This document shows positions 11,210-23,300 of a stretch of DNA of 64,000 nucleotides, one piece after another. A program made the position numbers and the translations under genes. Under the pieces are notes generated by a model that was not told the origin of the DNA, made no database searches, and saw only the letters and a list, made by a program, of their open reading frames with translations. Each line of letters opens with the position of its first letter. Position 1 is the stretch's first letter. This stretch comes from Ditylenchus dipsaci (lineage: Eukaryota; Nematoda; Chromadorea; Rhabditida; Anguinidae), in the NCBI GenBank assembly GCA_004194705.1, contig SADC01000520.1:62001-126000 (forward strand), written 5' to 3'.

Positions 11210-12003
11210 ACAACTACCGGGTGGTCATAAACTTCCCGCTCTTTTTTTAAGCTCTTGTTTGGATAGTTAATTTGTGACGATTAAGTATTTCAAATATACT
11301 ATTTTGTAGCACTACATCTCCTCTTTTAAATGGCATATTGAATTAAGCTTCATTATCTTGGATAAGTCATCATTCGGCTTCTGACACTTGTGATGTCATT
11401 TTGAGAAGTTGACCAGCGTTTTCATCACTTTAACTGGTCAAATGTTGTATTGACTTTCAAGCGTCATGGCAATATGTTATCACCATGTTGTAGCGCAGCT
11501 CAAGAGCTACATATTTCACTTCATAGAATGTTTTTTGAAAATATGAGTGTTGACAAATGGCTCTTCGAAAAAATCAATTTCTTGAAAAATGGCCAAAATT
11601 TGAAAAATTTGGAGTAACTTGGATTTTGGCCATTTTTTAAGAAATTGATTTTTTTCGAAAATCCATTTCTCAACACTCATTTTTTCAAAAAACATTCTAT
11701 GAAGTGAAAATGTAGCTCTTGAGCTGCGATACAACATGGTGATAACATAGTGTCATGACACGAAAGTCAATATAACATTTGACCAGTTAAAGTGATGAAC
11801 ACACTGGTCAACTTCTCAAAATGAACTGACAGGTTATTGGAGCAGAAAAATAACTTATCCAAAATAATGAAGCTAAGTTCAATATGTCATTTGAAAGAGG
11901 AGATGTAGTGCTATAAAATGGTATATTTGGAATATTTTTTCGTCGTAGATTAACCACCTAAACAAGAGCTTGAAAAAAGAGCGAGAAATTTATGACCACG
12001 GTA
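11210..12003. mobile_element. Full-length foldback element, arms about 390 bp
   Basis: The two halves are inverted copies. The left starts at about 11215 with GGTGGTCATAAACTTCC and the right ends GGAAATTTATGACCAC-like at about 12000. Shared landmarks in both arms are CTACATCTCCTCTTT, TGACCAGTTAAAGTGATGA-like and AGCTCAAGAGCTAC. The centre is near 11610. No protein is encoded. The target duplication is unclear, so the superfamily is left open. A diverged half copy lies at about 3400-3560. Confidence 0.7.
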
Positions 12004-12273
12004 ATTGTTAATAACTGTTTATTCGCCTCTTCTAATTCATAGAATTTTATTTTAGGTTCAAATCACAAATCGCGAAAACTTTTTCCGCATTTCCGGCTGT
12101 CCTCCGCCAATTCAAAAACTCTAAATTGCCATTGTCATCAATAGCAATGATCCTAGAAAAAAAAATTCTGGCAGGGATCCAACCAACATTTTGGAAAAAA
12201 GGCAGAGCTCTTGTGAAAAAGGCCTTTCTTCAAGAAAATTGAAAAATTTAAAGGAACAAAAGACACTTTTGGT

Positions 12274-12437
12274 TAGGGTTGTACAATGGAATATTCCGGG
12301 AACATTGGGAATATTCCCGGGTTTCCCGGTATTTTCCCCTATATTGGGAATATTTCCGGGAATATTCCCAATGTTCCCGGAATATTCCCGGGAATATTCC
12401 TGGGTTTTCTATATTTCAGGGAATTTCTACAACTCTA
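12274..12437. mobile_element. hAT-type element with GGGAATATTCCC-motif arms
   Basis: The 8-bp direct repeat CTTTTGGT flanks it (12266-12273 and 12438-12445). The left end is TAGGGTTGTACAATGG and the right, read inward, is TAGAGTTGTAGAAATTCC. The interior is a series of GGAATATTCCCGGG-like palindromes. The ends are almost the same as those of the 9321-9490 element, whose interior motif is entirely different. Confidence 0.88.
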
Positions 12438-12445
12438 CTTTTGGT

Positions 12446-13271
12446 GTTTCAAAAATATAAAAAATAAAATAAAAAATTGGGCCCTATCCTTCAATAGGTA
12501 CTGATTTTTGATCTTGGATCCTGTTCTCTTTTTACTGAATTTTTGCATAAAATATTTTTTTATCGTGAATGGGGATGTCGTTATTCAAGAAAGCGAACGT
12601 ATTTTGTAAGCAGCTGGTTGAAGTGAAGTTTCTGTTCGATATTTGGGGCTTGAGATGGGAGGGGGGGGGTTCACTTTTAGGCGAGGCGGGAGAATGGAAA
12701 AATTGACCTTTTTTTATATGCTATTCGAATTATTATGGAAGACACAGAATCAATTGCTTCAGACCTGACGGATTTAACGACTCAAGAAGAATGCATCTTC
12801 TTTGCAAATGTCGTGCTCTATATATCGAGAGAAACAGTTGCAGTGACTTTGAAGAAGCCGGACTTGAGTAAAACCAAGAAAAAACAGATCTGCAAAATGT
12901 TCACAACCATGAACCTTTCTTGTTTGGTGATTGAATTTTGTTCGTCATTGATTTCGGTGAAATGAAGTTTGTTTTTGGAGCGATTGAGTTGGCTTTTTTT
13001 TTGATGGGCGGTTTTCCAGTGCGGCCCGGGCCGTCTATCCTGCAACAGCGTCTAGGAGGGGTAGGGCTCTTTTATATGGGAGCTGTCTATTTTTCAAAGC
13101 CCCTTGGAGAGGAGTCGTTTATTAGAAAAGGGCCTTCTAATAGGAAAATTTGGTAATAGAGGTTTTACGGTATTCTTTACATTTCTTAAATTTTAAAGTT
13201 GACTTATCTCAAAGGTTTCAGAACTTGTTCAATAGTCTGATCTGCGTTTTCCAACAAATGATGATTAGTCA
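12446..13271. other. No confident gene; G-rich spacer
   Basis: A G run lies near 12661-12669. A 76-codon + frame at 12735-12965 (MEDTESIASDLTDLTTQEE...) has unremarkable composition, no domain and no splice signals. Around 13115-13175 the sequence TTATTAGAAAAGGGCC and a following TTTTACGGTA resemble an end of the TA-flanked miniature family. Confidence 0.3.
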
Positions 13272-13590
13272 TTAATACAAAGCAGTAGGCTCGAAAATAC
13301 AGCTTTCTCTGCAGCTTTTGTAGCACTTCTTTAGGCAGTAAACTTGAATTAGATCGACAAATAAAATTTCTTTGGATGTAACAATCAGTTGTTTCAAGTT
13401 GATTTTTTGTAAATTTTTCTGCCAGAATTTTTCGCGGCTATATAATAAAGCACCAAAAATAAAGTAAGGGTACTGTGCAAAGTGCTTGTCCACGAAATGG
13501 TTGAGAAAGCCATTGCATTGCTGAAATCGAATTAGGGTTTGTCGATCAGCAAAGCTCAGGATTTCATACAGGATATCTGCTGAGAAGAAA
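13272..13590 (-). CDS. F-box-like protein, 3' exon
   Basis: The minus-strand exon begins after an acceptor (TTTTTTTTCAG, complement at 13591-13601) and ends at a stop at 13272-13274. Its first residues read SADILYEILSFADRQTLIRF, followed by FVDKHFAQYP, which has the spacing and hydrophobic pattern of an F-box helix bundle. F-box proteins bind SKP1 and recruit substrates to SCF ubiquitin ligases. The phase (codon completed by T after AG) fits the upstream exon at 15130-15342. The protein stops soon after the F-box, shorter than usual, so a downstream exon or a frame break is possible. Family call is from motif pattern only. Confidence 0.45.
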
Positions 13591-13717
13591 CTGAAAAAAA
13601 ATTTTGGTAATAGAATTAAGTATTTGGTACTAGAAAAAAGTAACACTCTGAGTAATTATCCGTTTTTGAAAAACCGGCTAATCCCTTTCAAATTCCGCCC
13701 TAGAAATGCATGAAATT

Positions 13718-13982
13718 TAGGGTTGGCAAGGGTAGTGCTAAAACGACTGATCGATGAAGTGATGGTTTCGTTAGCATTTTTCAACAGTTTGTAAAATCTT
13801 CCTTTTTCGCGCTTCATAATTTTTTTTTTGAACGGTTGTAGGCAGAAAGACAAAATCTACAAAATAGTTTGAAAAAAATTTCTGAAACGCGAAAAAGGAA
13901 GATTTTACAAACTGTTGAAAAATGCTAACGAAACCCATCATTTCATCGATCAGTCGTTTTAGCACTACCCTTGCCAACCCTA
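13718..13982. mobile_element. hAT-type palindromic miniature element
   Basis: The 8-bp direct repeat ATGAAATT flanks it (13710-13717 and 13983-13990). The arms are about 100-bp inverted copies starting TAGGGTTGGCAAGGGTAGTG. The short non-repeated centre contains the TTTTTTTTTT run. It lies inside the single intron proposed for the F-box-like gene. Confidence 0.88.
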
Positions 13983-14389
13983 ATGAAATTGATTTAAATT
14001 TTTTTGGCTTTAGTGTCATATACTCCCTTCTTAAAAAAACAAAGTGTCGCATAACCCACCTCCTCAGCTCTTGTATGGGATGCAGAGTGGTCGGTAGGTT
14101 ACACGTGCTCGCAATCATTTACCTTAGACATTTTTCTGAGCAAGACTTTAGACTATAAGTTGTATGTATAAAGGGTCTTTTTTCATAGCTCTGGGAGCAA
14201 AACATGGTTAATAATAAATGATAGGACATCCAGGCACCCTCTCCAAGTGATCTACATGGCCCCTCAAGGTTGAAACTCAAATTTAGGTCAAAAATATTAT
14301 TAAGGTTGGTTTTTATTTGTTTCAAGAACACATTCTATCAGGTTATTAGAAATTCCTGTCACTACATTTATTTGCGGCATAGCTTTCGG

Positions 14390-14752
14390 ACGGACTCCGA
14401 AATTTCGCTATTTATAGTAAGGCGAGCAAAACAATCGTATAAATTTCACATTTTACGTCAAATGGGCCGAATAAGTGCATCAATCATATACAAAGCACCC
14501 CTAAACCCAAAATTCAACGCTGAATCCGATTCCAGCGTCAAAAACACGAACATGATTAATTAAAAAATTTTTGTATTGTTGTGCATTTTTTCGTTCTTTT
14601 ATCAATTAAAATCTTCAAATACTCATACTCATTTCTCAAAAAAATAAAAGGTCAAAAGGCAAAACATTGATGCACTTATTCGGCCCATTTGACGTATAAT
14701 GTGAAACTCATACGATTGTTTTGCTCGTGATTTTATAATTTCCGGTATCCAC
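14390..14752. repeat. Inverted repeat around a 200-bp centre
   Basis: The left arm (14400-14485: AGGCGAGCAAAACAATCGTA, then AAATGGGCCGAATAAGTGCA) is matched by its complement at 14665-14750. Such arms typify foldback miniature elements. No flanking duplication was recognised. The centre has no gene. Confidence 0.6.
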
Positions 14753-15129
14753 CCGCACAGTAGCAAGGCTCAGCTGTATCAGCTCTTTACAAAAAATAAA
14801 TAAATAATGGTGTTTAAGATTTCTCAAAAACTGATTAATAGGAAAGTAGTGTAAATTTCAACAGTCACTACTTTTTTGGACAGGAGGATGTTGAATATGA
14901 CACTAGCGCGTAATTTTCTATGTGAAATCCGCATTTCTGATGACAAAATAACAGGATGAGTTGATTTTGACATTCTTTTATTGTTTATCGTAATTGAAAA
15001 ATATTTTTTTGAAAATTACCTCGGTCTCCCCTGTTGTAATCATTATCTGACTTTCAGCTGATAAGTCAGAAAGCTATTAACCGGCTAATTACTCAGCTCT
15101 AATCTTAATGCAAGATTAATGCCTTACCT

Positions 15130-15342
15130 GTTTGGTGTCGCTACTTTTTTCGGCTTTTCATCAATTAACTGTTCTTTAATTGACGTTTCATTAACTTCGA
15201 TTATTGATCTGGTATATTTTTCAACAAAAATATACAAGAAAATACAGAAAAAAAAATCAAATATATAGTTAAACATAATAAAATCATCATAATAATGAAT
15301 AGACGTAAATAAGAAAATGAAATAAAAATTATTTTTTTGCAT
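15130..15342 (-). CDS. F-box-like gene, 5' exon with a hydrophobic leader
   Basis: The open frame begins with ATG at 15340-15342 or an internal ATG and runs to a clean donor (CAAACAG|GTAAGG on the minus strand) at 15130/15129. The N-terminal 45 residues are very hydrophobic and aromatic (MFNYIFDFFFCIFLYIF), like a membrane anchor; a charged segment ending KKVATPN follows. The exon ends in phase 2, which is what the F-box-like exon at 13590 needs, so the two are joined by inference. A membrane-anchored F-box protein would be unusual; the leader could also be untranslated AT-rich sequence read by chance. Confidence 0.35.
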
Positions 15343-16244
15343 TCATCTCTTTTATTGGCAGGAGTTCAAAACAACTATTTTAGATTGATTTTCTAGCATT
15401 GTGACTTTTTCAACAGAGAAATTTTTTGTTGGTTTCACAAAGCATTTTTGGCTCTAAGAGAGCACACAAACACAGTGAGGAGACTGTTTGCTCATGCTAA
15501 ACATATTTTTCACTCGGAAACAGCCAGGAAGAGGTTTTGAAATGTAATGAAAAAAAGTTTTATTTTTGTGAAAATTTTTAAAAGTTTTTGTTACCTCGAT
15601 CCAGGGCTATCCAGTGCCTTATATGTCATCCTTTCAAAACTCATTTTTAACAATATATTTGTGTTTATCATGCCGTAATCAGGCTAGCAAAAGCACGTTT
15701 TTTAAAGGGGAACGACATTTATTTTCAAAATTTTTTCTTCTTCAAAATCACATTTTTGGAATTTTTTTTGTCATAGTAAGTTCGGAGGGCACGTAGGTTC
15801 GGTCATGTGATGCCATATGGCCAGTGACTAGTCATTTTCTCTCTTTTCGGTCATTTTCCATTAGACATAGCAATGACGACCGCTGTTTCGATACTACGGT
15901 TTCCTTGATCGTAAGATCAAAAATGAAGTAAGACAACAACAAAAAAGATATTTCGCTGCGCGCGCTACTCTCAACTGGCAATATCGCTCCAATTCGCCCT
16001 GTAGTAAAGTTAAAGCCCAGTACAGTCAACGCTCCAGTACAGTCAACCTTCCAACAGAGTTAGCTTTCTAGTACAATTAATACAATGAAAATTATCGAAT
16101 ATGACCTAATACGACTTTTTGACCGTTATTTTTCTTAAACTAGTTTAAATTTTATAAGTTGACAATTCACAACTTAGCTCCTAAATTGATTTAGTTTCAA
16201 AGAAAATTTCACGCGATTCAGTGCGTAAATAATTTGGTGTGGTA
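15343..16244. other. Intergenic, no gene recognised
   Basis: AT-rich sequence with only short frames. Near 16025-16050 two short CAGTCAAC-type fragments resemble ends of the pogo-like family. This interval would hold the promoter of the proposed minus-strand F-box-like gene, but no core element can be pointed to. Confidence 0.3.
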
Positions 16245-16428
16245 CAGTCAAACCTCGATAATCCGCCACCCCGCTAAACCGCCACCTCGATAAACCGCCA
16301 CCCTCGATAAGCCCGATTTGGTTGGCCGTCAGAGAAACTCGACAAAGTTTACCCCCGCTAAACCGCCACCTCGATAATCCGCCACCCTTGGATCGGTCCC
16401 ATGGGGTGGCGATTATCGAGGTTGACTG
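16245..16428. mobile_element. pogo-like TA-flanked element, CCGCCACC variant
   Basis: TA at 16243-16244 and 16429-16430 flanks inverted ends CAGTCAAACCTCGATAATCC and CAGTCAACCTCGATAATCGC. The interior repeats CGATAAACCGCCACC several times. The outer 15 bases match the 4449 and 60027 elements, while the inner motif differs. Confidence 0.8.
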
Positions 16429-17154
16429 TACCCCTTCGGTCCCACTAATGTTGAGAAATGTCAAATAATGGTCAACCATCTACACTAAAACTATACTGAG
16501 ATGATTTCGTTTGCTAAAAAAATCTTGTTTGCGCTAAATATTGATTTGTGAAAACTTGTTGCATTCTTCAAACAATATCCACCCACTAAACATTTAGTCA
16601 CTGAATTAGACTGACAAATAACAAATATGTCAATTTCTCAATAAAAGCGTTTGAAATAGCGCCTTTTTCATTCTTTTGGCAGATAGAAATAGTTTAGCAA
16701 GAAAGAGAGAGACAGAGAAGAATCATGGAAAAGTCAAAGGCGGACCAGACACTTAGCAGCAGAAGTTGGTTATCAGCAGGAGGGCCATAAACCGGTTTGG
16801 TCTGCTACCTTTTTGAAACAAAAAAGTGAAGTGTCCTAGTAAAGGGGTTGTTTCAATATTTTATCAGATTTCCTCAGGCAGGTGTTTACAAGTGCATTTG
16901 TAAAAATATTTCTGTAACTCATTGCAATTTTTTTATTGTTGCATGAATATTATTTGATGTACCCAGATAGCTGCAGGGATGTTTCGTCTACCATTAACCC
17001 CAGAAAAAGAACGTAAAAATGGCTGTTGCTGGACTACGTGACCACATTGTGGGCGAATTTATTGAAAGTTTAATAAAGAAGTTGATAAGTAACAAAATTA
17101 CCTAGGCCATACTGATCACACTGTGATCCATGAGAAAAAATTTGATTTGATTTA
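16429..17154. other. No feature recognised
   Basis: About 730 bases without repeats that I can match inside the window and without a supported open frame. A GAGAGAGACAGAGAAGAA purine tract is at about 16704-16722. Confidence 0.3.
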
Positions 17155-17299
17155 AAGGAGGACAGACTTCAGTGGGGGATGGTATTTTGACTAGAGAATG
17201 GAATTCCGCCAGCTTAAGTTAACTTAATTTTTACTCCTCATTTTTTTCACACTAATCGAAATCACCATGAATGCACTCGACAAAAACACATCAGACCAA

Positions 17300-18295
17300 A
17301 TTTTGAAATGGAATTTTTGGCGCTACTGGCTTATACCCCCCAAAAACAGCTACTTTCTTATAGCCCCCCCCCCAATCCTCGGACCTACTGGCTTATACCC
17401 CCCCCCCCCAAAATCAAGATTTTTAGGATTGGTCAAAACACATTTTTAAGCAATAATTTTGCCATAAAAGGACCAGAAAAGCAATTAAATAGGGTTCAAG
17501 GCTGTATTGGGAGGGGAAGGACAAAACAGGGGCCACTTCTATAGGGCCTATAAGTACCAAAGAGTATTAATTCTCTAAGCAGTAAAAGCGCTTTCAAACC
17601 CAGCCACTTGTGGTGCACGTAAAAGTATAAGTACTCGAAATGATCAGACCGATCAGCCAGGTGGATCCTAATGTTTTTTGTTTAACTTTTGGATGGCTGA
17701 GCCTCTGGCTCGTAGCCTCAGGCTGGAAAATGGGGGAGACCCTTTTCGGCCAAAAAATCAAGATGTTGAACATAGTTTTGAATACCGGGCCTACCGCATA
17801 AATAACTCTGGTATGCATGCTTTTCATGCATCCAGAGTCACTTTCGAGTGATTTGTGTCTGAGGTATGTGGGTGTGCGCATCTCAACTCCAAGCCCCCTG
17901 CGCCCCCGAAGGGGCGCAGGGGCTTGAGAGTTAGAGATGCGCGCACTCATTTACCTTAGACATGATTCCGAGAAGTACACTTGATCATAAAATGCATATA
18001 GAGTCTATTTTTGCCACGGTTCGAGTTGAAAAACATGGTAAAGCAGCTAAAAAAAGTGGCCCCTGTATTATTCCCTTCCCCTCCCAATACAGCCCATAAT
18101 CCCTTTTAAACTGCTTTTCTGGTCCCTTTATGGCAAAATTATTGCATAAAATGGTTTTTAGACACTCCCCAAAAGTCGGTTTTTGGGGGGGGTATATGAC
18201 AGTAGGTCCGATTTTTGGGGGGGGGGGGGTATAAGAAAGTAGCTTTTCGGGGGGGGTTCTATAAGCCAGTAGCGTCGAATTTTTTTCGAAAAAAT
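17300..18295. mobile_element. Foldback element with the shared GC-rich core
   Basis: The arms contain GGCGCTACTGGCTTATA followed by poly(C) on the left and poly(G) then TATAAGCCAGTAGCG on the right. The centre (about 17800-18000) is the dispersed palindromic core: GTCTGAGGTATGTGGGTGTG, GCGCATCTCAACTCCAAGCC, a CCCCTGCGCCCCCGAAGGGG hairpin, then AGAGATGCGCGCACTCA and TTACCTTAGACATGATTCCG. The short frames are translations of arms and core only. Confidence 0.7.
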
Positions 18296-18316
18296 TTGCC
18301 CTAGTCTAATTCAGGA

Positions 18317-19276
18317 CAGGGTTGCGATTTGGGTACTAAATAGTACTTTCGAAGTACTAAATAGTACTAAAATAGTACTAATTAGTACTAGGGTACTAAT
18401 TAGTATTAAATACTATTTTAGTTCCAAGTACTAATTTAGTACTTAGTACTCGTAGTACTTCTTCTATTTTTTGCTGTTTTCACGTCAAAAAGACACCCTG
18501 CGCATATTTTTATTTTTTTCACCAAAAAATAACTGAAAAAATTGTTACTAAGACAAGAAGAATGCGTATCTGTGTGTTTTTTAACATACCGTATTTCCTC
18601 TAATATACCGACATGTCGGTTTATTTTTCGACCCCTCAAAAATCGTGAAAATTTTGGGTCGATCTCGACAATTTTGGATGAAGATCCAAAATCGAAAAAG
18701 CGGAATCGATAGAGCTCGTGGGAGCTAAGAAAACGCAAAAAAAAGCGATGTAAATTTCTTTCTTTGGACTGAGATACGGACCCTCGAAGTAGGGGTGTCG
18801 GTTTATTAGAGGGTGTCGGTATATTAGAGAAATACGGTAGTACTAAAATAGTACTAAGTACTAAAATAGTACCTAGTACTAAATAGAACTATTGGTACTA
18901 AGTACTAATGTTGTACTGTGTACTAAATTACTACTTAGTACTATTTAGTACTTAGTACTATTTTAGTACCATGGTTAAAAAACACACAGATATGTCGTCT
19001 TTTTGTCTTAGTAACAATCATTTTAGCTGTTTAATGTAAAAAACAAACAAACAAACATATGTGCAGTTTATCTTTTTAACATGAAAACCGCAAAAAATAG
19101 AAAAAGTACCGAGAGTACTAAGTTTTTTTGCGGTTTTCATGTACTCAATTAGTACAAAGTACTAAAATAGTACTAAGTACTAAATTAGTACCCTAGTACT
19201 AATTAGTACTATTTAGTACTATTTAGTACTCCAAAAGTACTATTTTCTAATGAATTAGTACCAAATCGCAACCCTG
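18317..19276. mobile_element. hAT-type element with TAGTACTAAA-motif arms
   Basis: The exact 8-bp direct repeat ATTCAGGA flanks it (18309-18316 and 19277-19284). The ends are exact inverted copies CAGGGTTGCGATTTGG. Both arms are long imperfect arrays of TACTAAATAGTAC-like units. Between the arrays the two halves share GACAAGAAGAATGCG-like and TTTTTTGCGGTTTTCATG-like segments. A TA-flanked element is inserted at 18599-18837. Confidence 0.9.
18599..18837. mobile_element. TA-flanked miniature element, GTCGGTTTATT variant
   Basis: TA (18597-18598, 18838-18839) flanks inverted ends CCGTATTTCCTCTAATATAC and CCGTATTTCTCTAATATACC. The phrase GTCGGTTTATT occurs near both ends. The internal segments GGTCGATCTCGAC and AGATCCAAAATCG are related to those of the element at 53.2 kb. 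Confidence 0.82.
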
Positions 19277-19551
19277 ATTCAGGAGGTCGCGGTAGTTTTC
19301 GGAACTGTTTCAGAACTCACGTTTCGGGGTAAATATGATTATATACAAGTTCACCCTCAAAATGACACTGGAAGCAGCGCTACATTCTAAGTATAAGGTT
19401 GTGTATGACTGTGCCTGCAAAATTTGCAAAAAAAACCGAAATTCTCAAAATGTTCCAAAAATCTCCCGAAAAAAATAAAATTAAGTTAACTTAAGCTAGC
19501 AAAATTCCATTTTCTAGTTAGAATACCCCTCCTTTAAACTCTCGCAAATCC

Positions 19552-20058
19552 ACATGTTATCCCAAACCTAGCCATAAAGTTCAAACCAAAAACACATGGA
19601 TCCTTATCAATACTTTAAATCTAAAAGTACTGTTTCTAATGCGAAAAAAAAAGATGTTTTTTAAAATTTACGCAACAATGTTCGATGGGTGAAAATATTT
19701 TACAATATGGTTGATATCGATTTTCATGGGTTCCAAAAACTGTGATCCTACAAAAGGCTAATTTTTTAAATAAACACTTTTTTAAAGATTACCTCTATCT
19801 TTTGTCTGAGCCACTATCTGGGTAGTGAAATCTACATACAAAAACCTGTCACTAAGGGACTTAAAATTTCGAAAATACAAGAACCTCAAATTTATGTGGG
19901 GTAAAAACCCGGACATTTTCCGAAAAACAAGCATTATTTGAAAATGTCCGTTTGTTTACTCACCTCTTATTTCACTTTAGTTCTGAATATTTCACAAAAA
20001 ATTATAAAATTTATAAAATTTTTCGCAGGTATTTGGACTTTATTCAGCGAAACTATTA
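19552..20058 (+). promoter_or_regulatory. Upstream region of the ZDHHC17-like gene
   Basis: No TATA box or initiator can be assigned. An acceptor-like TTTTTCGCAG ends at about 20028, 30 bases before the first ATG, so the start codon may lie in a second exon behind an unseen 5' untranslated exon. Confidence 0.25.
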
Positions 20059-20300
20059 ATGGATCCGGTATGTACTAGCAGAGAGTCTCAGATGAGGGAA
20101 TCCGATCAACATATCGGCTCAAATCTAGACGTATTGCATGGAGTAGAGATGATACACTCAATGGAAGCTAGACAAGCAGCACAGTTTGGAGACTTGGATA
20201 GGCTAAGGCAGTTGCTGGATAGTGGTCAGGCAACTGTGAACTCAGTAGACGCTGATGATTGCTCACTACTCCACTGGGCCGCCATAACAATAGAATTGAG
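20059..20300 (+). CDS. ZDHHC17: ZDHHC17-like exon A (first ankyrin repeat)
   Basis: It starts at the first ATG and reads ARQAAQFGDLDRLRQLLDSG, an ankyrin helix pair, then CSLLHWAAI. The last codons reach the expected NNRIE only after one missing base near 20286; the donor is GAG|GTCAGT. Confidence 0.8.
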
Positions 20301-23300
20301 GTCAGTAATTACACAGAAGCAGAAATGGTTGCAGTGACGATTCCCCCCCCCCCCCACGGGGACTGATCAGGTGGAGAAGATAACTTCATATTCGTGTTTC
20401 TCGACCCCGATTTCTTGAGAAAGCCGCGCGTTTTTTTGGTTCTGAGAAAAAAACATTTCGAACCACAGGGGATATCATGGTTTTTTAGTAAAAATTTGAA
20501 AAATTTAAATTGGCTCCTTTTGAATTTTAAAGGGAATAAGGGCTGTATAGGGAGCGGAAGGGAAAAAAGGGGGCCACTTTTATGGCAGAACATTATAAAT
20601 TTGAATATCTATATTCTTCGACTGCCTCACCATGTTTTTCAACTGGGCCGTGGCAAAAAGATACTCTATATGCATCTTATGGTCAAGAGTACTTCTCGGA
20701 ATCATGTCTAAGGTAAGTGTGTGCGCGCATCTCTAACCAACCAAGCCCCCTGCGCCCCCGAAGGGGGCGCAGGGGGCTTGGGGGCTTGGAGTTGAGATGC
20801 GCACACCCACATACCTCAGACACAAATCACTCGAAAGTGACTCTGGATGCATGAAAAAGCATGCATACCAGAGTTTATTCATGCGGTAGGCCCCAGTATT
20901 CAAAACTATGTTCAACATCTTCTTGTTAGTGGGCCCTGAGTCATCAGTGGCCCCTTTTATTTGCTTCCCCTCTCTATGCAGCCCTTATTTCCTTTAAAAA
21001 TTGAAAAGCGCCAATCCAAATTTATAAAATTTCGGCTAAAAACCATGATAGCGCCCTGTAGATCGAATTTTTTTTTCTCAGAATTAAAAAAACAGTCGGC
21101 CTTCTAATGAAATCAGGGTCGAGAAACACGAATATAATGTTATCTCCTCGATCTGATCACTTCCCGTGGCGGGGATTCTATACTCAAGCCGCAGAAATTA
21201 TTGCCCTTCTGCAAGCAAGAATTTCAGACTACGATATTCATAAAAATGTCTAGTAAAAGATGAAAATTTCCACCATATTTTGTCTTCCACAACAAGCGAG
21301 CGCAAAACTCGTTCTTATTTTTTATAAACAAACGCATTTAAAGGAACCTTCACAACGATCCGTTCTTTGTTCACATCCGCATCTTTGGCCGTTTTACTTG
21401 ACGTTACCATGCGCTATCACCCGCATGCCGATGCGGTTTATCGTGAAAATGCCTTTACCGCTGATTAAAAAAATTTTATGAACGGTTGATCTTCCACAAG
21501 CACATTACACTTGCAAAATTTTTTATAATGAGCAAAGTTTTAAACTATTACTTTTAAACTATGGGTTTGGATATTAGATAACGCAATGAGGTCAGTAAAA
21601 AAACCCATAGTGACTAGCAGTTTTTAATGGGTTCTAAATATATTTGTTTATATAAGGTTTTTAAGGTTTGGAAATTCACCGTATAACCTCTATTGATCCC
21701 CACCGTTTAATAATTCTCATCTCCCTCATTTTTTGACTAGGATTTTAGAGTTTAGACTCTTTTTGATACAGATTTTTCATAACTTTTGGAGGTTGAAAAT
21801 TTATCGTCCATGGGGGATTTGTAGAGCTAACACGATAATTAAGAAAATAAGAATAAGATTTCATTCCAAACCCTAACAAAAGTTTGTTGTATTTAGCATG
21901 GAAAAATTTTTTAAACCCTGTCGGAAACTGGCAGACGCTTTAGATTGAATTTCTTTTCGTTAATTTTCAGAAATTTATAACTGTACAAAAACAGTAACGC
22001 TCTGTGTATAGCGATATCCAAAGTCTAGCTTTGGACTAGAATTGTCCAGAGAAAAAATCTCAATCTAAGAATTGTATTAACTATCTTAAATTCATACGGT
22101 AATGTCCTGCTCTAGCGCTACACCAGTTTAACGCCACTTTTTTGGCCACAAGTTTGATTTGTCGAGAGATGACCAGCAAAAAATCCGCTCTAATAACTAA
22201 AGTCAACTTTTTGTACATTAATACCTCAAATTTTTTATTGCAGATTGCGAAACTTTTGATTGATCGTAAGTGCAATGTGAATGCTATTGGCGGAGTGCTT
22301 TCATCAACCCCATTGCATTGGTAATTTTCGTAATTAATTATTGGATTCACAAAAAATTCAAACTCACTTTTTTAGGGCAGCTCGTCATGGTCATGCAAAA
22401 ATGGTGTCTTTGCTGATCAGGAGTGGGGCTGACTGGACGCTCAGGGATGTGGAAGGTGGCTTACTTTCTTAGTGTAAGGGACATCAAAGATTTTTTATCT
22501 GGTCTTTACAGGCTTCACTGCCCTGCACATCTCTGTCCAGTTCGTTGCACACCAGTAGCCGCTTACCTTATAGCCATGGGCAGTCGCCAGACGAGCTTGA
22601 CGTGACCAGGATGACTCCAGCAATATGGTCTGCGTATAAAGTTTACGGTGTGGACCCACTTAAAATGTTGGCAACTCTCGGAGCTGACCTGGAAAAATGT
22701 GATGGCACTTAGGAAATACTCCATTACACTGGGTAAGTTTTGCACAAAATAGGCCACCCACCTACACCAGACTGGGTTGGATGTCTTTCAAAAACCTGAA
22801 AACATTTGTTGAAAAAATTATTGTACAGATTTTGCTAATATACACTTGTTAAATTGCTGAAAAAGTATGATTAAACCAGTGTATCACTCAAGTTTGTTGG
22901 CTCACTGCATGATCTGGCCAAGAATTGTGCGTAAATAGTCTTTAAGACGAGAAAGCGTGTTGTAAGATTTGCTGATTCTGACGTAAAATCGCGGCGCATT
23001 TTTCATTCATTTAAAAATAGTGTTTGAACGTCTCCTGAGTAATTTTTTTATGCTTAGACGATAAAAAAGCTATTTTCTCACATTTTTTCCACACAAAAAT
23101 GACTTTTTTGAAAAAAAATTTTGACCAAAATTCTACTTTTTGCCTTGGGGGCCAAGCTAAACCATCCTGAACAGGTACCCACGCACCCAAAAAAGATGGA
23201 TTTGAACATAGTTTTGTTAACTGGGGCCTACCGCATAAAGAAACTCTGGTTTGCATTCTTTTTCATGTGACCATGGTCGCTTTCGAGTGATTTGTGTCTA

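Larger units (their letters stand above)
17155..19550. mobile_element. Composite nest: outer inverted-repeat element
   Basis: The left arm (about 17155-17245: ACTAGAGAATGGAATTCC, GCTTAAGTTAACTTAATTTT) is matched by its complement at about 19465-19550. Between the arms lie a foldback element (17300-18295) and a hAT-type element (18317-19276), and the latter contains a TA-flanked element (18599-18837). The outer arms are therefore the oldest layer of a three-level nest. Confidence 0.65.

Noticed and set aside
9321..13982. TAGGGTT strings that could hint at telomeric repeats
   Set aside because: They occur once per element as terminal inverted repeats next to 8-bp duplications, not as tandem TTAGGG arrays.
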